This document shows positions 48,787-57,149 of a stretch of 64,000 nucleotides of DNA, piece by piece (the stretch's first letter is position 1; each line of letters begins with the position of its first letter). The notes beneath the pieces are model-generated. The model was not told where the DNA came from and ran no database searches. It saw only the letters and a list, made by a program, of their open reading frames with translations. A program made the position numbers and the translations under genes. The stretch lies in assembly GCF_013284245.2 (NCBI RefSeq), contig NZ_CP085876.1, positions 5,518,501 through 5,582,500 on the forward strand, read 5' to 3'. The DNA is from Brevibacillus sp. DP1.3A. GTDB lineage: Bacteria > Bacillota > Bacilli > Brevibacillales > Brevibacillaceae.

Positions 48787-49836
48787 ATGGATGCACGAAT
48801 CGAAACAAAAACGATTCAAACAGATCGATTGCTTGTTTCCTACCTGACAGCAGGCGTACCGGAAGGAGAACCGCTTCTCCTCATTCACGGCAATGCATCA
48901 GCCAACTTGTTCTGGGATGATACCATTGCGGCTCTATGTGACCAGTACCGTGTGTATGCACCTGATATGCGTGGCTATGGAGCAAGTGAAGCATTGCCTA
49001 TCGATGCAACACGCGGTTTGCGAGACTGGTCGGATGACCTTCATTCGTTTATTCGGGCATTGGACTTGCCAACACCTATCCATCTTGCCGGCTGGTCTTT
49101 GGGTGGAGGGATCGTGATGCAGTTTGCCATCGATCACCCGCAGGAAGTCCGCTCCCTGATTCTAATCGCCCCCATGTCCCCTTACGGCTTTGGTGGAACC
49201 AAGGATATAGCTGGCACCCCCTGCTACAGCAGCTTTTCAGGCTCGGGTGGAGGAGCCGTCAACTCCGAGCTGGTTAAAAGGATAGCAGCCAAAGATATGA
49301 GTAATGAATCTCCCTCCAGTCCTCGCAATGTCATGAATCAACTTTATTTCAAGCCCCCGTTCCAAGTCGACCCAGAGCAGGAAGACCGTTATGTGAGCGC
49401 GATACTCTCTACGAGAACGGGAGAAGACTTTTACCCTGGTGCTTTTGAATACGTAAACGATTGGCCCGGTGTTGCTCCTGGGGCGACAGGGATTACGAAT
49501 GCGATTTCTCCCAAATACGTAAATTTGTCCGGTATTGTCCAGATTGAGCCGAAGTGTCCGATTTTATGGATTCGCGGTGCGGATGATGCCATTATCTCGG
49601 ATCAGTCGCTTGCTGATTTCGGTACCCTGGGCAAGCTTGGCTATGTCCCCGGATGGCCAGGGGAAGACGACTATCCCCCGCAGCCAATGGTCTCCCAAAT
49701 TCGTGACGTGCTCGAACAGTATCAACGCGCTGGGGGTTCCTATCAGGAGTTTGTCATGGAACATGTGGGGCATGCTCCACACATCGAGAAAGCAGCGGAG
49801 TTTATAGAGCTCATTCGAAAAACCGTCAGGGCATGA
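48787..49836 (+). CDS. Alpha/beta hydrolase
   Basis: A 349-residue alpha/beta hydrolase. LLLIHGNASANLFWDDTI is the oxyanion region, the nucleophile is Ser104 in GWSLGGG, the acid is probably Asp in IRGADDAIIS, and the catalytic His is in EHVGHAPHIEK. A cap domain of about 100 residues (FGGTKDIAGTPCYSSFSGSG onward) sits between. Substrate unknown; ester or epoxide hydrolases and haloperoxidase-like enzymes share this pattern. AAAGGAGG lies 11 bases before ATG 48787. No signal peptide. Confidence 0.88.
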   Translation: MDARIETKTIQTDRLLVSYLTAGVPEGEPLLLIHGNASANLFWDDTIAALCDQYRVYAPDMRGYGASEALPIDATRGLRDWSDDLHSFIRALDLPTPIHLAGWSLGGGIVMQFAIDHPQEVRSLILIAPMSPYGFGGTKDIAGTPCYSSFSGSGGGAVNSELVKRIAAKDMSNESPSSPRNVMNQLYFKPPFQVDPEQEDRYVSAILSTRTGEDFYPGAFEYVNDWPGVAPGATGITNAISPKYVNLSGIVQIEPKCPILWIRGADDAIISDQSLADFGTLGKLGYVPGWPGEDDYPPQPMVSQIRDVLEQYQRAGGSYQEFVMEHVGHAPHIEKAAEFIELIRKTVRA

Positions 49837-49854
49837 CCCTGACGGTTTTCTTTT
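49820..49854 (+). terminator. Terminator of the hydrolase gene
   Basis: AACCGTCAGG and CCTGACGGTT pair over the stop codon, followed by TTCTTTT. Confidence 0.85.
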
Positions 49855-50077
49855 GCAATCCATTGGTTTCCCCGATAGCTGCATCCCCGTCCAATTTGAC
49901 CAGATTGGGTGAACATCCAATCAGCCTTACTCGTGAGAATGCCATTACATTACAAAATATGCTACAGACAGTCATTCAAAAAGAGATGCTGCTCTGCGAT
50001 ACTCTAACGAGAATACTAGACTCCGAAGTTTCTACAGGGTCAACTGGATTAACCGGACCACCCATATGTAAACAGGG
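49833..50077 (+). pseudogene. Possible remnant of a collagen-like spore surface protein gene
   Basis: One frame reads PIAASPSNLTRLGEHPISLT then RENAITLQNMLQTVIQKEML then LCDTLTRILDSEVSTGSTGL and TGPP. This resembles the N-terminal anchor of Bacillales collagen-like surface proteins plus three Gly-X-Y triplets (50037-50063), after which the frame runs into the antisense of the next gene. There is no ribosome binding site at its only ATG, which lies inside a terminator. It is probably a decayed fragment; coding status is uncertain. Confidence 0.3.
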
Positions 50078-50365
50078 CTATTTCGGCGTATCTTTCTCCG
50101 CTTTCGATACCTTCAAATTAAATTCTCTTTCCTGTTCCTCGATAATCGCTCGATCCTCTGCATTATCTCTCACTACTTTTTGCGTCAAAATCGATCCAAC
50201 TGCTACCAGAAGCATACATGCGATATAATACCCCTTTTCGTGCAGCTGAAGACCTGTTGCATTGTATAAACCGATAGAAAATAGCAGTACACCTGCACCC
50301 AATGTAAAGTATGCCAAGAAAGTGAAGGCTCCCGTGTTGCGCATCCGATGCTTTTGTGGATACAT
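50078..50365 (-). CDS. YiaA/YiaB-family small membrane protein
   Basis: A 95-residue protein with two to three membrane segments (FTFLAYFTLGAGVLLFSIGLYN, KGYYIACMLLVAVGSILTQK), matching the YiaAB two-helix domain, and a charged C-terminus (RDNAEDRAIIEEQEREFNLK). Function is unknown. ATG 50365 follows GAGGGGTG; the longer reading upstream lacks a site and runs into the intergenic region. Confidence 0.8.
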   Translation of the reverse strand: MYPQKHRMRNTGAFTFLAYFTLGAGVLLFSIGLYNATGLQLHEKGYYIACMLLVAVGSILTQKVVRDNAEDRAIIEEQEREFNLKVSKAEKDTPK

Positions 50366-50415
50366 AGTAACACCCCTCACATTTTGTTCATGTGGCTCAT
50401 GCAAGCAAATATAAG

Positions 50416-50443
50416 TCAACCGGACGATTTCTCGCCCGGTTGC
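50416..50443 (-). terminator. Hairpin after yhbH
   Basis: CAACCGGGC and GTCCGGTTG pair on the minus strand; the T run is poor, so termination may be incomplete. Confidence 0.45.
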
Positions 50444-50451
50444 CTCTATGA

Positions 50452-51609
50452 TTACTTCACAGCTTCCTTCTTGCCAAAGAAAGTACGCAATGCCTTGTAT
50501 ACCTCGCCCTTTTCCCGAATGACACAATGCATGAATTTCGGCTCTTTGATGTGGCGATATGCTGACATGAGGGTTGAATGACGATTATACTGATTCACTT
50601 CGCCATAGCCGAACATGTTGCATCTCTCCATGAGCTCTTTTACCAGCTTTACGCAACGCTCATTGTCAGACGTGAGGTTGTCGCCATCGGAAAAATGGAA
50701 CGGGTAAATGTTGTACTGCGATGTTGGGTAGCGGCTATCGATGATCTCCAACGCTTTCTTGTAGGCAGAGGAGCAGATCGTCCCCCCGCTTTCCCCTTTC
50801 GAGAAAAAGGTGTCCTCCGTTACTTCCTTCGCATCCGTATGATGGGCAATGAAGACGATCTCGACTTTTTCGTACTTGGTGCGCAGAAAACGTACCATCC
50901 AGAAGAAGAAGCTGCGGGCGATATACTTTTCAAACACGCCCATACTTCCCGACGTATCCATCATCGCAATAATGACAGCATTGGAATGTGGCTTGATGAT
51001 CTCTTCCCACGTCTTGAAGCGCAGGTCATCATCGGTGATCCCCAGCTCCATATCACTGTAGCCTGCCAGCGCATTTCGGCGGATGGCTGCGATCAGCGTA
51101 CGTTTTTTATCAATGTTACCCATCAAGCCTTTTTTCCTGACATCATTGAACCGAGTCTCTTCCACGACGATTTGTTCCTCGTCTTTTTGTTGAAGGTTCG
51201 GCAGCTCCAGCTCGGCGAAAAGCATCTCCTGCAATTCTTCTACGCTGATTTCAGCCTCGTAGTAGTCTACACCTGGCTGATCACCCGCTCCCTGACCTTT
51301 TCCTGGCCCTTGTGCCGGATCGCCGTCACGGGCTACGACATCGCCTACTTTACTATTTCCTTTACCTTGACCGCCATGTTTTCCCTTTTGGAAGTTAAAA
51401 CGCAATCGGTATTCATCCAGGGAGCGAATAGGGATCTTAATAACTTCCCGACCATTCGACATGATGATGTTTTCTTCGCTGACGAGATCGGGCAGATTTT
51501 TTTTGATCGCTTCTTTCACTTTTTCCTGGTGTCGATTTTGGTCCTGGTACCCTTTGCGGTGCAGCGACCAGTCTTCCCGGGAGACAATGAACGATGATTC
51601 ATCTTTCAT
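50452..51609 (-). CDS. yhbH: Sporulation protein YhbH (DUF444)
   Basis: A 385-residue DUF444 protein with a von Willebrand A-like domain: MMDTSGSMG is the MIDAS-type motif, preceded by the N-terminal FIVSREDWSLHRKGYQDQ and IPIRSLDEYRLRFN segments typical of YhbH. It acts with the PrkA kinase and SpoVR in sporulation; YhbH/YeaH partners PrkA/YeaG also in Gram-negatives. ATG 51609 follows AGGAGGAG. It lies directly downstream of prkA in one operon; spoVR is not adjacent on this side. Confidence 0.93.
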   Translation of the reverse strand: MKDESSFIVSREDWSLHRKGYQDQNRHQEKVKEAIKKNLPDLVSEENIIMSNGREVIKIPIRSLDEYRLRFNFQKGKHGGQGKGNSKVGDVVARDGDPAQGPGKGQGAGDQPGVDYYEAEISVEELQEMLFAELELPNLQQKDEEQIVVEETRFNDVRKKGLMGNIDKKRTLIAAIRRNALAGYSDMELGITDDDLRFKTWEEIIKPHSNAVIIAMMDTSGSMGVFEKYIARSFFFWMVRFLRTKYEKVEIVFIAHHTDAKEVTEDTFFSKGESGGTICSSAYKKALEIIDSRYPTSQYNIYPFHFSDGDNLTSDNERCVKLVKELMERCNMFGYGEVNQYNRHSTLMSAYRHIKEPKFMHCVIREKGEVYKALRTFFGKKEAVK

Positions 51610-51679
51610 GCCGTCTCCTCCTAGCAACTGGCGCAATCTGCGCCGAATATGACGTGCTCCTCATGTCGCAAAAGTTCCG

Positions 51680-53578
51680 TCATCTGTTCAACAGGCTACC
51701 CACATAGCGCAGCAGCTCATTTGCGCAAACTGGGCAATATTGATGCTCTTCGATAAGACGCTTGGTAACCTCATTAATCTTCTTGAGCTGATGCTCATCT
51801 GGTGTTTTGTTCGAGGTCGTAATCTTGACGACATCCTTCAGATCGGCAAACAGCTTCTTCTCGATAGCTTCCCGCAGACGATCATGCGTGCTGTAGTCAA
51901 AACGCTTCCCTTTACGCGCATAGGCCGAGATACGGATGAGAATTTCTTCACGGAAGGCCCGCTTGGCATTTTCTGAGATGCCGATTTGCTCCTCGATAGA
52001 ACGCATCAGGCGCTCATCTGGATCCATCTCCTCACCTGTAACGGGGTCACGGATTTTGTTCATGTTGCAATAAGCTTCCACATTGTCCAAATAGTTATCC
52101 ATGAGCGTTTTTGCCGACTCTTCGTAGCTGTAGACAAACGCCTTCTGCACTTCTTTTTTCGCCAGCTCGTCGTATTCCTTGCGCGCGATAGAGATGAAGT
52201 TCATATACCTCTCCCGCTGCTCCTTGGTGATGGATGGATGCTGGTCAAAGCCTTCTTTTAGCGCCCGGAGAATATCAAGCGCATTGATGCACTCGGTGTC
52301 GCGGCGGATCAGTGCACTGGAGATACGGTTGATGACATAACGCGGATCAATACCAGACATTCCTTCATCGGAATGCTCGTTACGCAGCTCTTCCAGATCG
52401 GCTCCCTTGAAGCCTTCCACCGATTCACCGTCATACAGCCGCATCTTTTTCAGCAAGTCGGCCCCTTGTTTTTTCGATTCTTTCAGGCGGGTCATAATGG
52501 AAAAGACTGCTGCTGACCGGAGCGCATGCGGTGCAATATGCACATGCCCCAAGTCGGATTGCTTGATTAATTTTGCGTATATTTTTTCTTCGTCACTGAC
52601 ACGCAGATTATACGGCATCGGCATAACGATAATCCGAGATTGCAGTGCCTCATTTTTCTTATTCGCAATAAAAGCCTTGTACTCCGATTCATTCGTATGC
52701 GCAACAATCAGCTCATCTGCAGAAATGAGGGCAAAACGACCTGCCTTGAAGTTCCCTTCCTGTGTCAGCGACAGGAGATGCCACAAAAATTTCTCGTCGC
52801 ATTTCAACATTTCCTGGAATTCCATCAATCCGCGATTGGCTTTGTTCAGCTCCCCATCAAAACGATACGCGCGCGGGTCAGACTCAGAGCCGTACTTCGT
52901 AATCGTCGAAAAGTCGATGCTCCCCGTCAAATCGGCAATATCCTGAGACTTCGGATCGGAAGGGCTAAATGTACCGATCCCGACACGATTGGCTTCGGAA
53001 AACAAAATCCGGTGAACAGGGAAATCTTCGATGCACCCTCCGAATTCGTTCTCCAACCTCATCCGGTTATAGGGCGTCAATTCCCCTTCAATCTTGATTC
53101 CCAGCTCTTCTTCTACCTCTGGACGCAACTCGTGCGGGATAAGATGAAGAGGTTCTTCGTGCATGGGGCAACCATCAAGTGCAAAGATCGCTCCGTCTTC
53201 CGTCCGAGAATACTCTTCCAGTCCTCGCTTGAGCATCGTTACGAGCGTAGACTTACCGCCACTGACAGGTCCCATCAAGAGCAAGATGCGTTTGCGAACA
53301 TCCAGACGACGTGCAGCCGAGTGGAAATATTCCTCCACTAGGCGCTCAACAGAACGATCCAATCCGAAGATTTCTCGACTAAAAAATTGATACGAACGTG
53401 AGCCGTCCTCGTTCTCTTCAACCCCCGCGCTTTTAATCATGTTGTAGACGCGTGAGTGCGCCGTCTGGGCTATTTGCGGATTTTTACGTACCAGTTGCAA
53501 ATATTCGGCGAATGTTCCTCTCCACATCAGGTTTTCTTCGCGGGCCCGGTGCTCAGCGATCCGTTTTAAAATGTCCAT
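51680..53578 (-). CDS. prkA: Serine protein kinase / AAA-like protein PrkA
   Basis: A 632-residue protein with an N-terminal AAA domain (Walker A GPVSGGKSTL, about residue 105) and a C-terminal helical kinase-like region, both typical of PrkA. PrkA is made early in the mother cell and affects sigma-K regulated genes; kinase and ATP-dependent protease activities have both been proposed. ATG 53578 follows GGGAGGAG. A zinc-type tail motif, CPVCANELLRYVG, ends the protein. Operon with yhbH. Confidence 0.95.
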   Translation of the reverse strand: MDILKRIAEHRAREENLMWRGTFAEYLQLVRKNPQIAQTAHSRVYNMIKSAGVEENEDGSRSYQFFSREIFGLDRSVERLVEEYFHSAARRLDVRKRILLLMGPVSGGKSTLVTMLKRGLEEYSRTEDGAIFALDGCPMHEEPLHLIPHELRPEVEEELGIKIEGELTPYNRMRLENEFGGCIEDFPVHRILFSEANRVGIGTFSPSDPKSQDIADLTGSIDFSTITKYGSESDPRAYRFDGELNKANRGLMEFQEMLKCDEKFLWHLLSLTQEGNFKAGRFALISADELIVAHTNESEYKAFIANKKNEALQSRIIVMPMPYNLRVSDEEKIYAKLIKQSDLGHVHIAPHALRSAAVFSIMTRLKESKKQGADLLKKMRLYDGESVEGFKGADLEELRNEHSDEGMSGIDPRYVINRISSALIRRDTECINALDILRALKEGFDQHPSITKEQRERYMNFISIARKEYDELAKKEVQKAFVYSYEESAKTLMDNYLDNVEAYCNMNKIRDPVTGEEMDPDERLMRSIEEQIGISENAKRAFREEILIRISAYARKGKRFDYSTHDRLREAIEKKLFADLKDVVKITTSNKTPDEHQLKKINEVTKRLIEEHQYCPVCANELLRYVGSLLNR

Positions 53579-53935
53579 GTTCGACACTCCTCCCTCTTAA
53601 GCCCTCTCTCTTCCCAACGACAATGTACTCTCATGTATATGTCCGCCTGCGGTCACGCATTCACGTGCAAGCCGTTTTCTCCGGTTGCCAACAGGCTCTT
53701 ACAGCCTTTACATATGTGTATGCGAGACATCTGCACAAGTTTCAGCAATCTTCCCATAAAAAATCCGTCACATTGCTTTTTAACAGCTTGGAAGATTACG
53801 GAATTGTAAGGTTTACCGTGCGTAGCTGTAAGTTGATTCGATGGTTTGTAAGCCCATCTCCCCTGTAAAATACAATCATAAGCAACATACACGGAGGCCA
53901 AGACGCATTGGCATAAAATAACAGGAGGAACGATC
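53579..53935. other. Intergenic region without a gene
   Basis: No convincing reading frame, RNA or hairpin was found. On the minus strand GCATACACATATG (near 53710) resembles a sigma-E -10, as might be expected for prkA, but no matching -35 was identified. Confidence 0.4.
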
Positions 53936-54151
53936 ATGGATATTCAAGTAGAACGCATTCAAGTGAAAAAAGGACTTTATTTGACTGGCATCGCGAGCTT
54001 GGTGATTCTTGCGATATTCATTTACCAAGCAGTGACAGGGATGGAACTCGATACGGGTGAGAAACTGAGTGTATATATTGCGCTAAGTGCTTTTTTGAAG
54101 CTCGTGTATGACTATCGAAAATTGTCACTCACAAGGGCGCAACAGCTTTAA
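53936..54151 (+). CDS. Small two-helix membrane protein, 71 aa
   Basis: A 71-residue protein with two membrane segments (GLYLTGIASLVILAIFIYQA and SVYIALSAFLKLVYDY). AGGAGG lies 7 bases before the ATG. No family is recognised. A small 30-residue membrane peptide gene with its own promoter follows. Confidence 0.65.
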   Translation: MDIQVERIQVKKGLYLTGIASLVILAIFIYQAVTGMELDTGEKLSVYIALSAFLKLVYDYRKLSLTRAQQL

Positions 54152-54156
54152 TTCGT

Positions 54157-54184
54157 TTGCAAAGTGGGCAGGCTACGCTATAAT
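54157..54184 (+). promoter_or_regulatory. Promoter of the 30-aa peptide gene
   Basis: TTGCAA and TATAAT are separated by 16 bases, about 35 bases upstream of the start codon. Confidence 0.7.
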
Positions 54185-54218
54185 GGGAGTAGTTTGTTTA
54201 CGAAAGGAGCTGTCAAAC

Positions 54219-54311
54219 GTGGGTACATTTATCGTAGCATTGGTCCTCGGAGCTTTTCTGTTTTTCATGCTGACAGCGGGCTACAACGAAGACAAAACCT
54301 GGAACATGTAA
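54219..54311 (+). CDS. Membrane micropeptide, 30 aa
   Basis: A 30-residue peptide reading MGTFIVALVLGAFLFFMLTA followed by GYNEDKTWNM: one transmembrane helix plus a short polar tail. Translation starts at GTG with AAAGGAG 9 bases upstream, and it has its own promoter and terminator, which strongly suggests a functional micropeptide. Similar peptides (for example YtzI-like or cytochrome bd small subunits) assist membrane complexes; no partner is identifiable. Confidence 0.6.
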   Translation: MGTFIVALVLGAFLFFMLTAGYNEDKTWNM

Positions 54312-54324
54312 GAAGCATCCAGGG

Positions 54325-54366
54325 GAAAAAAGCAGGCTGCCTACTGTGGCAACCTGCTTTTTTTGT
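54325..54366. terminator. Bidirectional terminator
   Basis: AAAAAGCAGG and CCTGCTTTTT pair between the micropeptide gene and the convergent repeat-protein gene. Confidence 0.8.
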
Positions 54367-54373
54367 TTTCTTG

Positions 54374-54934
54374 TTATTTCTTATTCTCTTTCTTTTCTGC
54401 TTTCTTCGCTTCGATTTCAGCCTTGATTTCTTTTGCGCTCTTACCTGTTATGTCAACGCCCCACTTGGCCGCCTTTTCTTTCAGGTTCTCGAGCTGTTCT
54501 TGCTTCTTCGCTTCTTTTGCTGCCTTTTTCTCAACGTTTTCTGCTTTTTTTGCTACTTTTGCTTCTTTAATAGCCGCTTTTACTTCCTTCGCCGTCTTAC
54601 CTGCTGTATCAACGCCCAGCTTCACAGCTTTATCATTTAGCTTGGCGAGTTGCTCTTGCTTCTTCGCTTCTTTTGCCGCTTTTTTCTCAACGTTTTCTGC
54701 TTTCTTTGCCGCTTTTGCTTCTTGAATGGCTGCTTTTACTTCCTTATTTGTTTTATCCGTGGTTTCTACGCCCCACTTGGTAGCCTTCGCGTTCAGTTTT
54801 GCTCTGTTTTCTTCCTTTTTCTCCGCTTTCGAGTGCTTAACCGTAGCATCCGCTGCTGTATCCGCTGCAGCCACAACAGAGATACCGCTAAACAGTAAGG
54901 TAGCCATCATCAGAGACGAAACAAGTTTTTTCAT
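54374..54934 (-). CDS. Secreted Lys/Ala-rich triple-repeat protein
   Basis: A 186-residue exported protein: signal peptide with cleavage near VVAAADT (about residue 23), then three copies of a ~50-residue unit. Each unit has a conserved motif (KATKWGVETTDKTNKEVKAA, KAVKLGVDTAGKTAKEVKAA, KAAKWGVDITGKSAKEIKAE), followed by a Lys/Ala/Glu coiled-coil spacer (AKKAENVEKKAAKEAKKQEQ). The motif resembles a SAP-like helix-turn-helix. Very basic and Cys-free. AAAGGAGG precedes the ATG. Possibly a cell-wall or polyanion binder; no function known. Confidence 0.75.
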   Translation of the reverse strand: MKKLVSSLMMATLLFSGISVVAAADTAADATVKHSKAEKKEENRAKLNAKATKWGVETTDKTNKEVKAAIQEAKAAKKAENVEKKAAKEAKKQEQLAKLNDKAVKLGVDTAGKTAKEVKAAIKEAKVAKKAENVEKKAAKEAKKQEQLENLKEKAAKWGVDITGKSAKEIKAEIEAKKAEKKENKK

Positions 54935-55011
54935 ACAGATTTTTTCCTCCTTTATTATGTAAAACGTAGTCGTACACCCCTAGCCTACCTGATGATTTTG
55001 GGAAAAGTATG

Positions 55012-55058
55012 TGAAAAAGCAGGCTTGACCATTTTTTCAAACGGACAGCCTGCTTCTC
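55012..55058 (-). terminator. Terminator of the HAD hydrolase gene
   Basis: GAAGCAGGCT and AAGCCTGCTTTT pair on the minus strand, followed by T residues. Confidence 0.75.
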
Positions 55059-55081
55059 GTCTATTCTTTCATGGTCATTCC

Positions 55082-55807
55082 TTAACCTGCAAACACACCG
55101 CTTTTTTCAGAAAGCGCCGTAAACAGCTCTTCTAATGATCCCCGCTGATCTACCGGATACTGAGGCTCACCGCGGTCTTCCATCCAATTAGTTACCAAAA
55201 ACGTTTTCATTCCCAGCTTGGATGCGACCATGTCCTCCTGCATGTGATTCCCGACCATGACACAGTCTGTCGGTTCAACCCCGAGCTTTTGACAAATCTC
55301 CTTGTAGTAACCAGGATTCGGCTTTGTGAAATGCGACTCCTCGTAGACAGTGACCAGCTCGAAATCATTCGGGGACATCCCGATCCAAGCGAGGCGATGG
55401 TGAATCGCATCACGCGGGAAAACAGGATTCGTCGCTACTGCAACCCGAAATCCTTGCTCTTTGGCGGCATCAATGATCTGCTTTGCCCATGGTGAAGGAT
55501 ACGTCAGGTGAGAAAGTGTCGGAAATACATCGCGATAAAACGAATCGAACAGAGACCATATTTCCTCCCGATCCCACTCACTGTGTTCGGTAAAATGTTC
55601 GATAAAAACTTGCTCGTTCGTCTTGTCAGGCTCTTGATTCATGATCATTGCCTTGGTCGCATCCCAAATCAGCGCCAACAGCTTTTCGGTATCGTACTTA
55701 TCTCCGACATGACGGCCTACTTCAACCAAGTAACTTTTGACAAAGGGTTCTGTCTGCATCTCTAATAACGTACCGTCCAAATCAAACAGGATGGTGTTCA
55801 CAGTCAT
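55082..55807 (-). CDS. HAD-superfamily hydrolase
   Basis: A 241-residue phosphatase-like protein. Motif I is FDLDGTLLEM (nucleophile Asp), motif II is Thr in VAVATNPVFPRDA, motif III is Lys in HFTKPNPGYYKEI, and motif IV is VMVGNHMQEDM. The cap between motifs I and II is helical (C1 type). Substrate unknown. GGGAGGGAGAG precedes the ATG. It lies just downstream of trmL on the same strand. Confidence 0.9.
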   Translation of the reverse strand: MTVNTILFDLDGTLLEMQTEPFVKSYLVEVGRHVGDKYDTEKLLALIWDATKAMIMNQEPDKTNEQVFIEHFTEHSEWDREEIWSLFDSFYRDVFPTLSHLTYPSPWAKQIIDAAKEQGFRVAVATNPVFPRDAIHHRLAWIGMSPNDFELVTVYEESHFTKPNPGYYKEICQKLGVEPTDCVMVGNHMQEDMVASKLGMKTFLVTNWMEDRGEPQYPVDQRGSLEELFTALSEKSGVFAG

Positions 55808-55832
55808 AATGGATCTCTCCCTCCCAAATGCC

Positions 55833-56303
55833 TTACGATAGCGATGGAAAACCTAACTGACGAAGTCCCTCAAATAAGACAATAGCTGCACAATTGGACA
55901 GGTTCACAGAACGGGTCGCACCGCTCATCGGGATACGAATAGTCTGTTCCCGATATTTTTCTGTCAGCTCTTCCGGCAAGCCCGTCGTCTCCTTGCCCAA
56001 GATAATGTAGTCGCCATCCCGGAAAGAAACGTCTGTATACAACTTTTCCCCCCAGGTCTCCACAAAGTAAAAGGTACCCGCACCTTCTCCTTGTGCCGCA
56101 GCAAAGTGCTCGAAGCTCTCATGATGGTGAACATTTACTGCATGCCAATAATCGAGACCAGCCCGCTTCAGGTAACGATCGTCCGTTGAAAATCCGAGCG
56201 GATGAATTAAATGCAGATGCGCTCCCGTCGCTGCACATGAACGGGCGATGTTTCCCGTATTGGCAGGGATGAGCGGCTCATGCAAAACTATATGTAACGG
56301 CAT
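55833..56303 (-). CDS. trmL: tRNA (cytidine/uridine-34-2'-O)-methyltransferase TrmL
   Basis: A 156-residue SPOUT methyltransferase that methylates the wobble ribose of tRNA-Leu. HEPLIPANTGNIARSCAATG at the N-terminus, and the trefoil-knot AdoMet motifs LGKETTGLPEELTE, IRIPMSGATRSVNLS and CAAIVLFEGLRQL are all present. Length is typical for TrmL/CspR. AAGGAG precedes the ATG. Cotranscribed with the HAD gene. Confidence 0.93.
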   Translation of the reverse strand: MPLHIVLHEPLIPANTGNIARSCAATGAHLHLIHPLGFSTDDRYLKRAGLDYWHAVNVHHHESFEHFAAAQGEGAGTFYFVETWGEKLYTDVSFRDGDYIILGKETTGLPEELTEKYREQTIRIPMSGATRSVNLSNCAAIVLFEGLRQLGFPSLS

Positions 56304-56441
56304 ATCTGAAAATCTCCTTGTAAATTGCGAACTTGATACCTGTACTCGTCCTATTATACCACCGTACCCAGCTTCTGTAACAAATGGAGTGCCTGCTGCA
56401 TCTAATCAGAAAACTTTGGCTATCGAAGGAGTGACGATTAG

Positions 56442-57149
56442 ATGAGGACACCCTTTTCATTTGGGCGACGCCTTGTCGCACATGTGAGCATCCTGAGTTT
56501 GATCCTGTTAGGCGCCACTTGGATGTGGACTGATTTTTCTTCGTTCCCTGCACTGGAAACATGGAGTATGCTGCTCGGCTATCTCTCATTTATTTTGATT
56601 GGCTGCACCTTACTGATTGGTCCACTCCAGTCCTGGCTCCCTGCTGGCTGGACGGCTGTCAGCTTGTCCATCCGTCGAGATATCGGCATATGGGCTGGAC
56701 TAACTGGACTGCTGCATGTCATTCTTGTGCTCATCCTTTTTGAAAGTGAGCCTCGCCTGATGGTCATTCATGAAAACCGTTCTGAAAAGGCTGATGGATG
56801 GCTGGGTCTGTTCTTTTTCGATTCCTCTGATCCCACCATGTGGCCATCTCCCAACTGGACCCTCACAGGCGTTGCGAACTATCTTGGGCTGCTTGCTTTT
56901 TTCATTCTACTAGCCCTATGGCTGACTTCTTCTGCACGGGCAGAAAAATGGCTGGGTGGCTCCAGTTGGAAAAGGCTTCATCTCGCCAATCCATGGCTTT
57001 TTATCATCGTGTTGTTCCATGGCTTGATTTACATACAATCCATTAAAGGAGAACCGCATACCTTTTCAGACATGCTTATTTTCGCAGCAATGATTTGGAT
57101 GATTCGCAGCATCTCATTTATACGAAGAGCTTTTTTTCGCAAGCGGTAA
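56442..57149 (+). CDS. Ferric-reductase-like / MsrQ-type membrane protein
   Basis: A 235-residue protein with six membrane segments of the ferric reductase-like transmembrane domain family. Conserved histidines that could ligate b-type heme lie in RRDIGIWAGLTGLLHVIL and in HLANPWLFIIVLFHGLIYIQ. It is longer on the loop side than E. coli MsrQ (YedZ), and no MsrP gene is next to it, so the electron acceptor is unknown. AAGGAGTGA precedes the ATG. Confidence 0.8.
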   Translation: MRTPFSFGRRLVAHVSILSLILLGATWMWTDFSSFPALETWSMLLGYLSFILIGCTLLIGPLQSWLPAGWTAVSLSIRRDIGIWAGLTGLLHVILVLILFESEPRLMVIHENRSEKADGWLGLFFFDSSDPTMWPSPNWTLTGVANYLGLLAFFILLALWLTSSARAEKWLGGSSWKRLHLANPWLFIIVLFHGLIYIQSIKGEPHTFSDMLIFAAMIWMIRSISFIRRAFFRKR

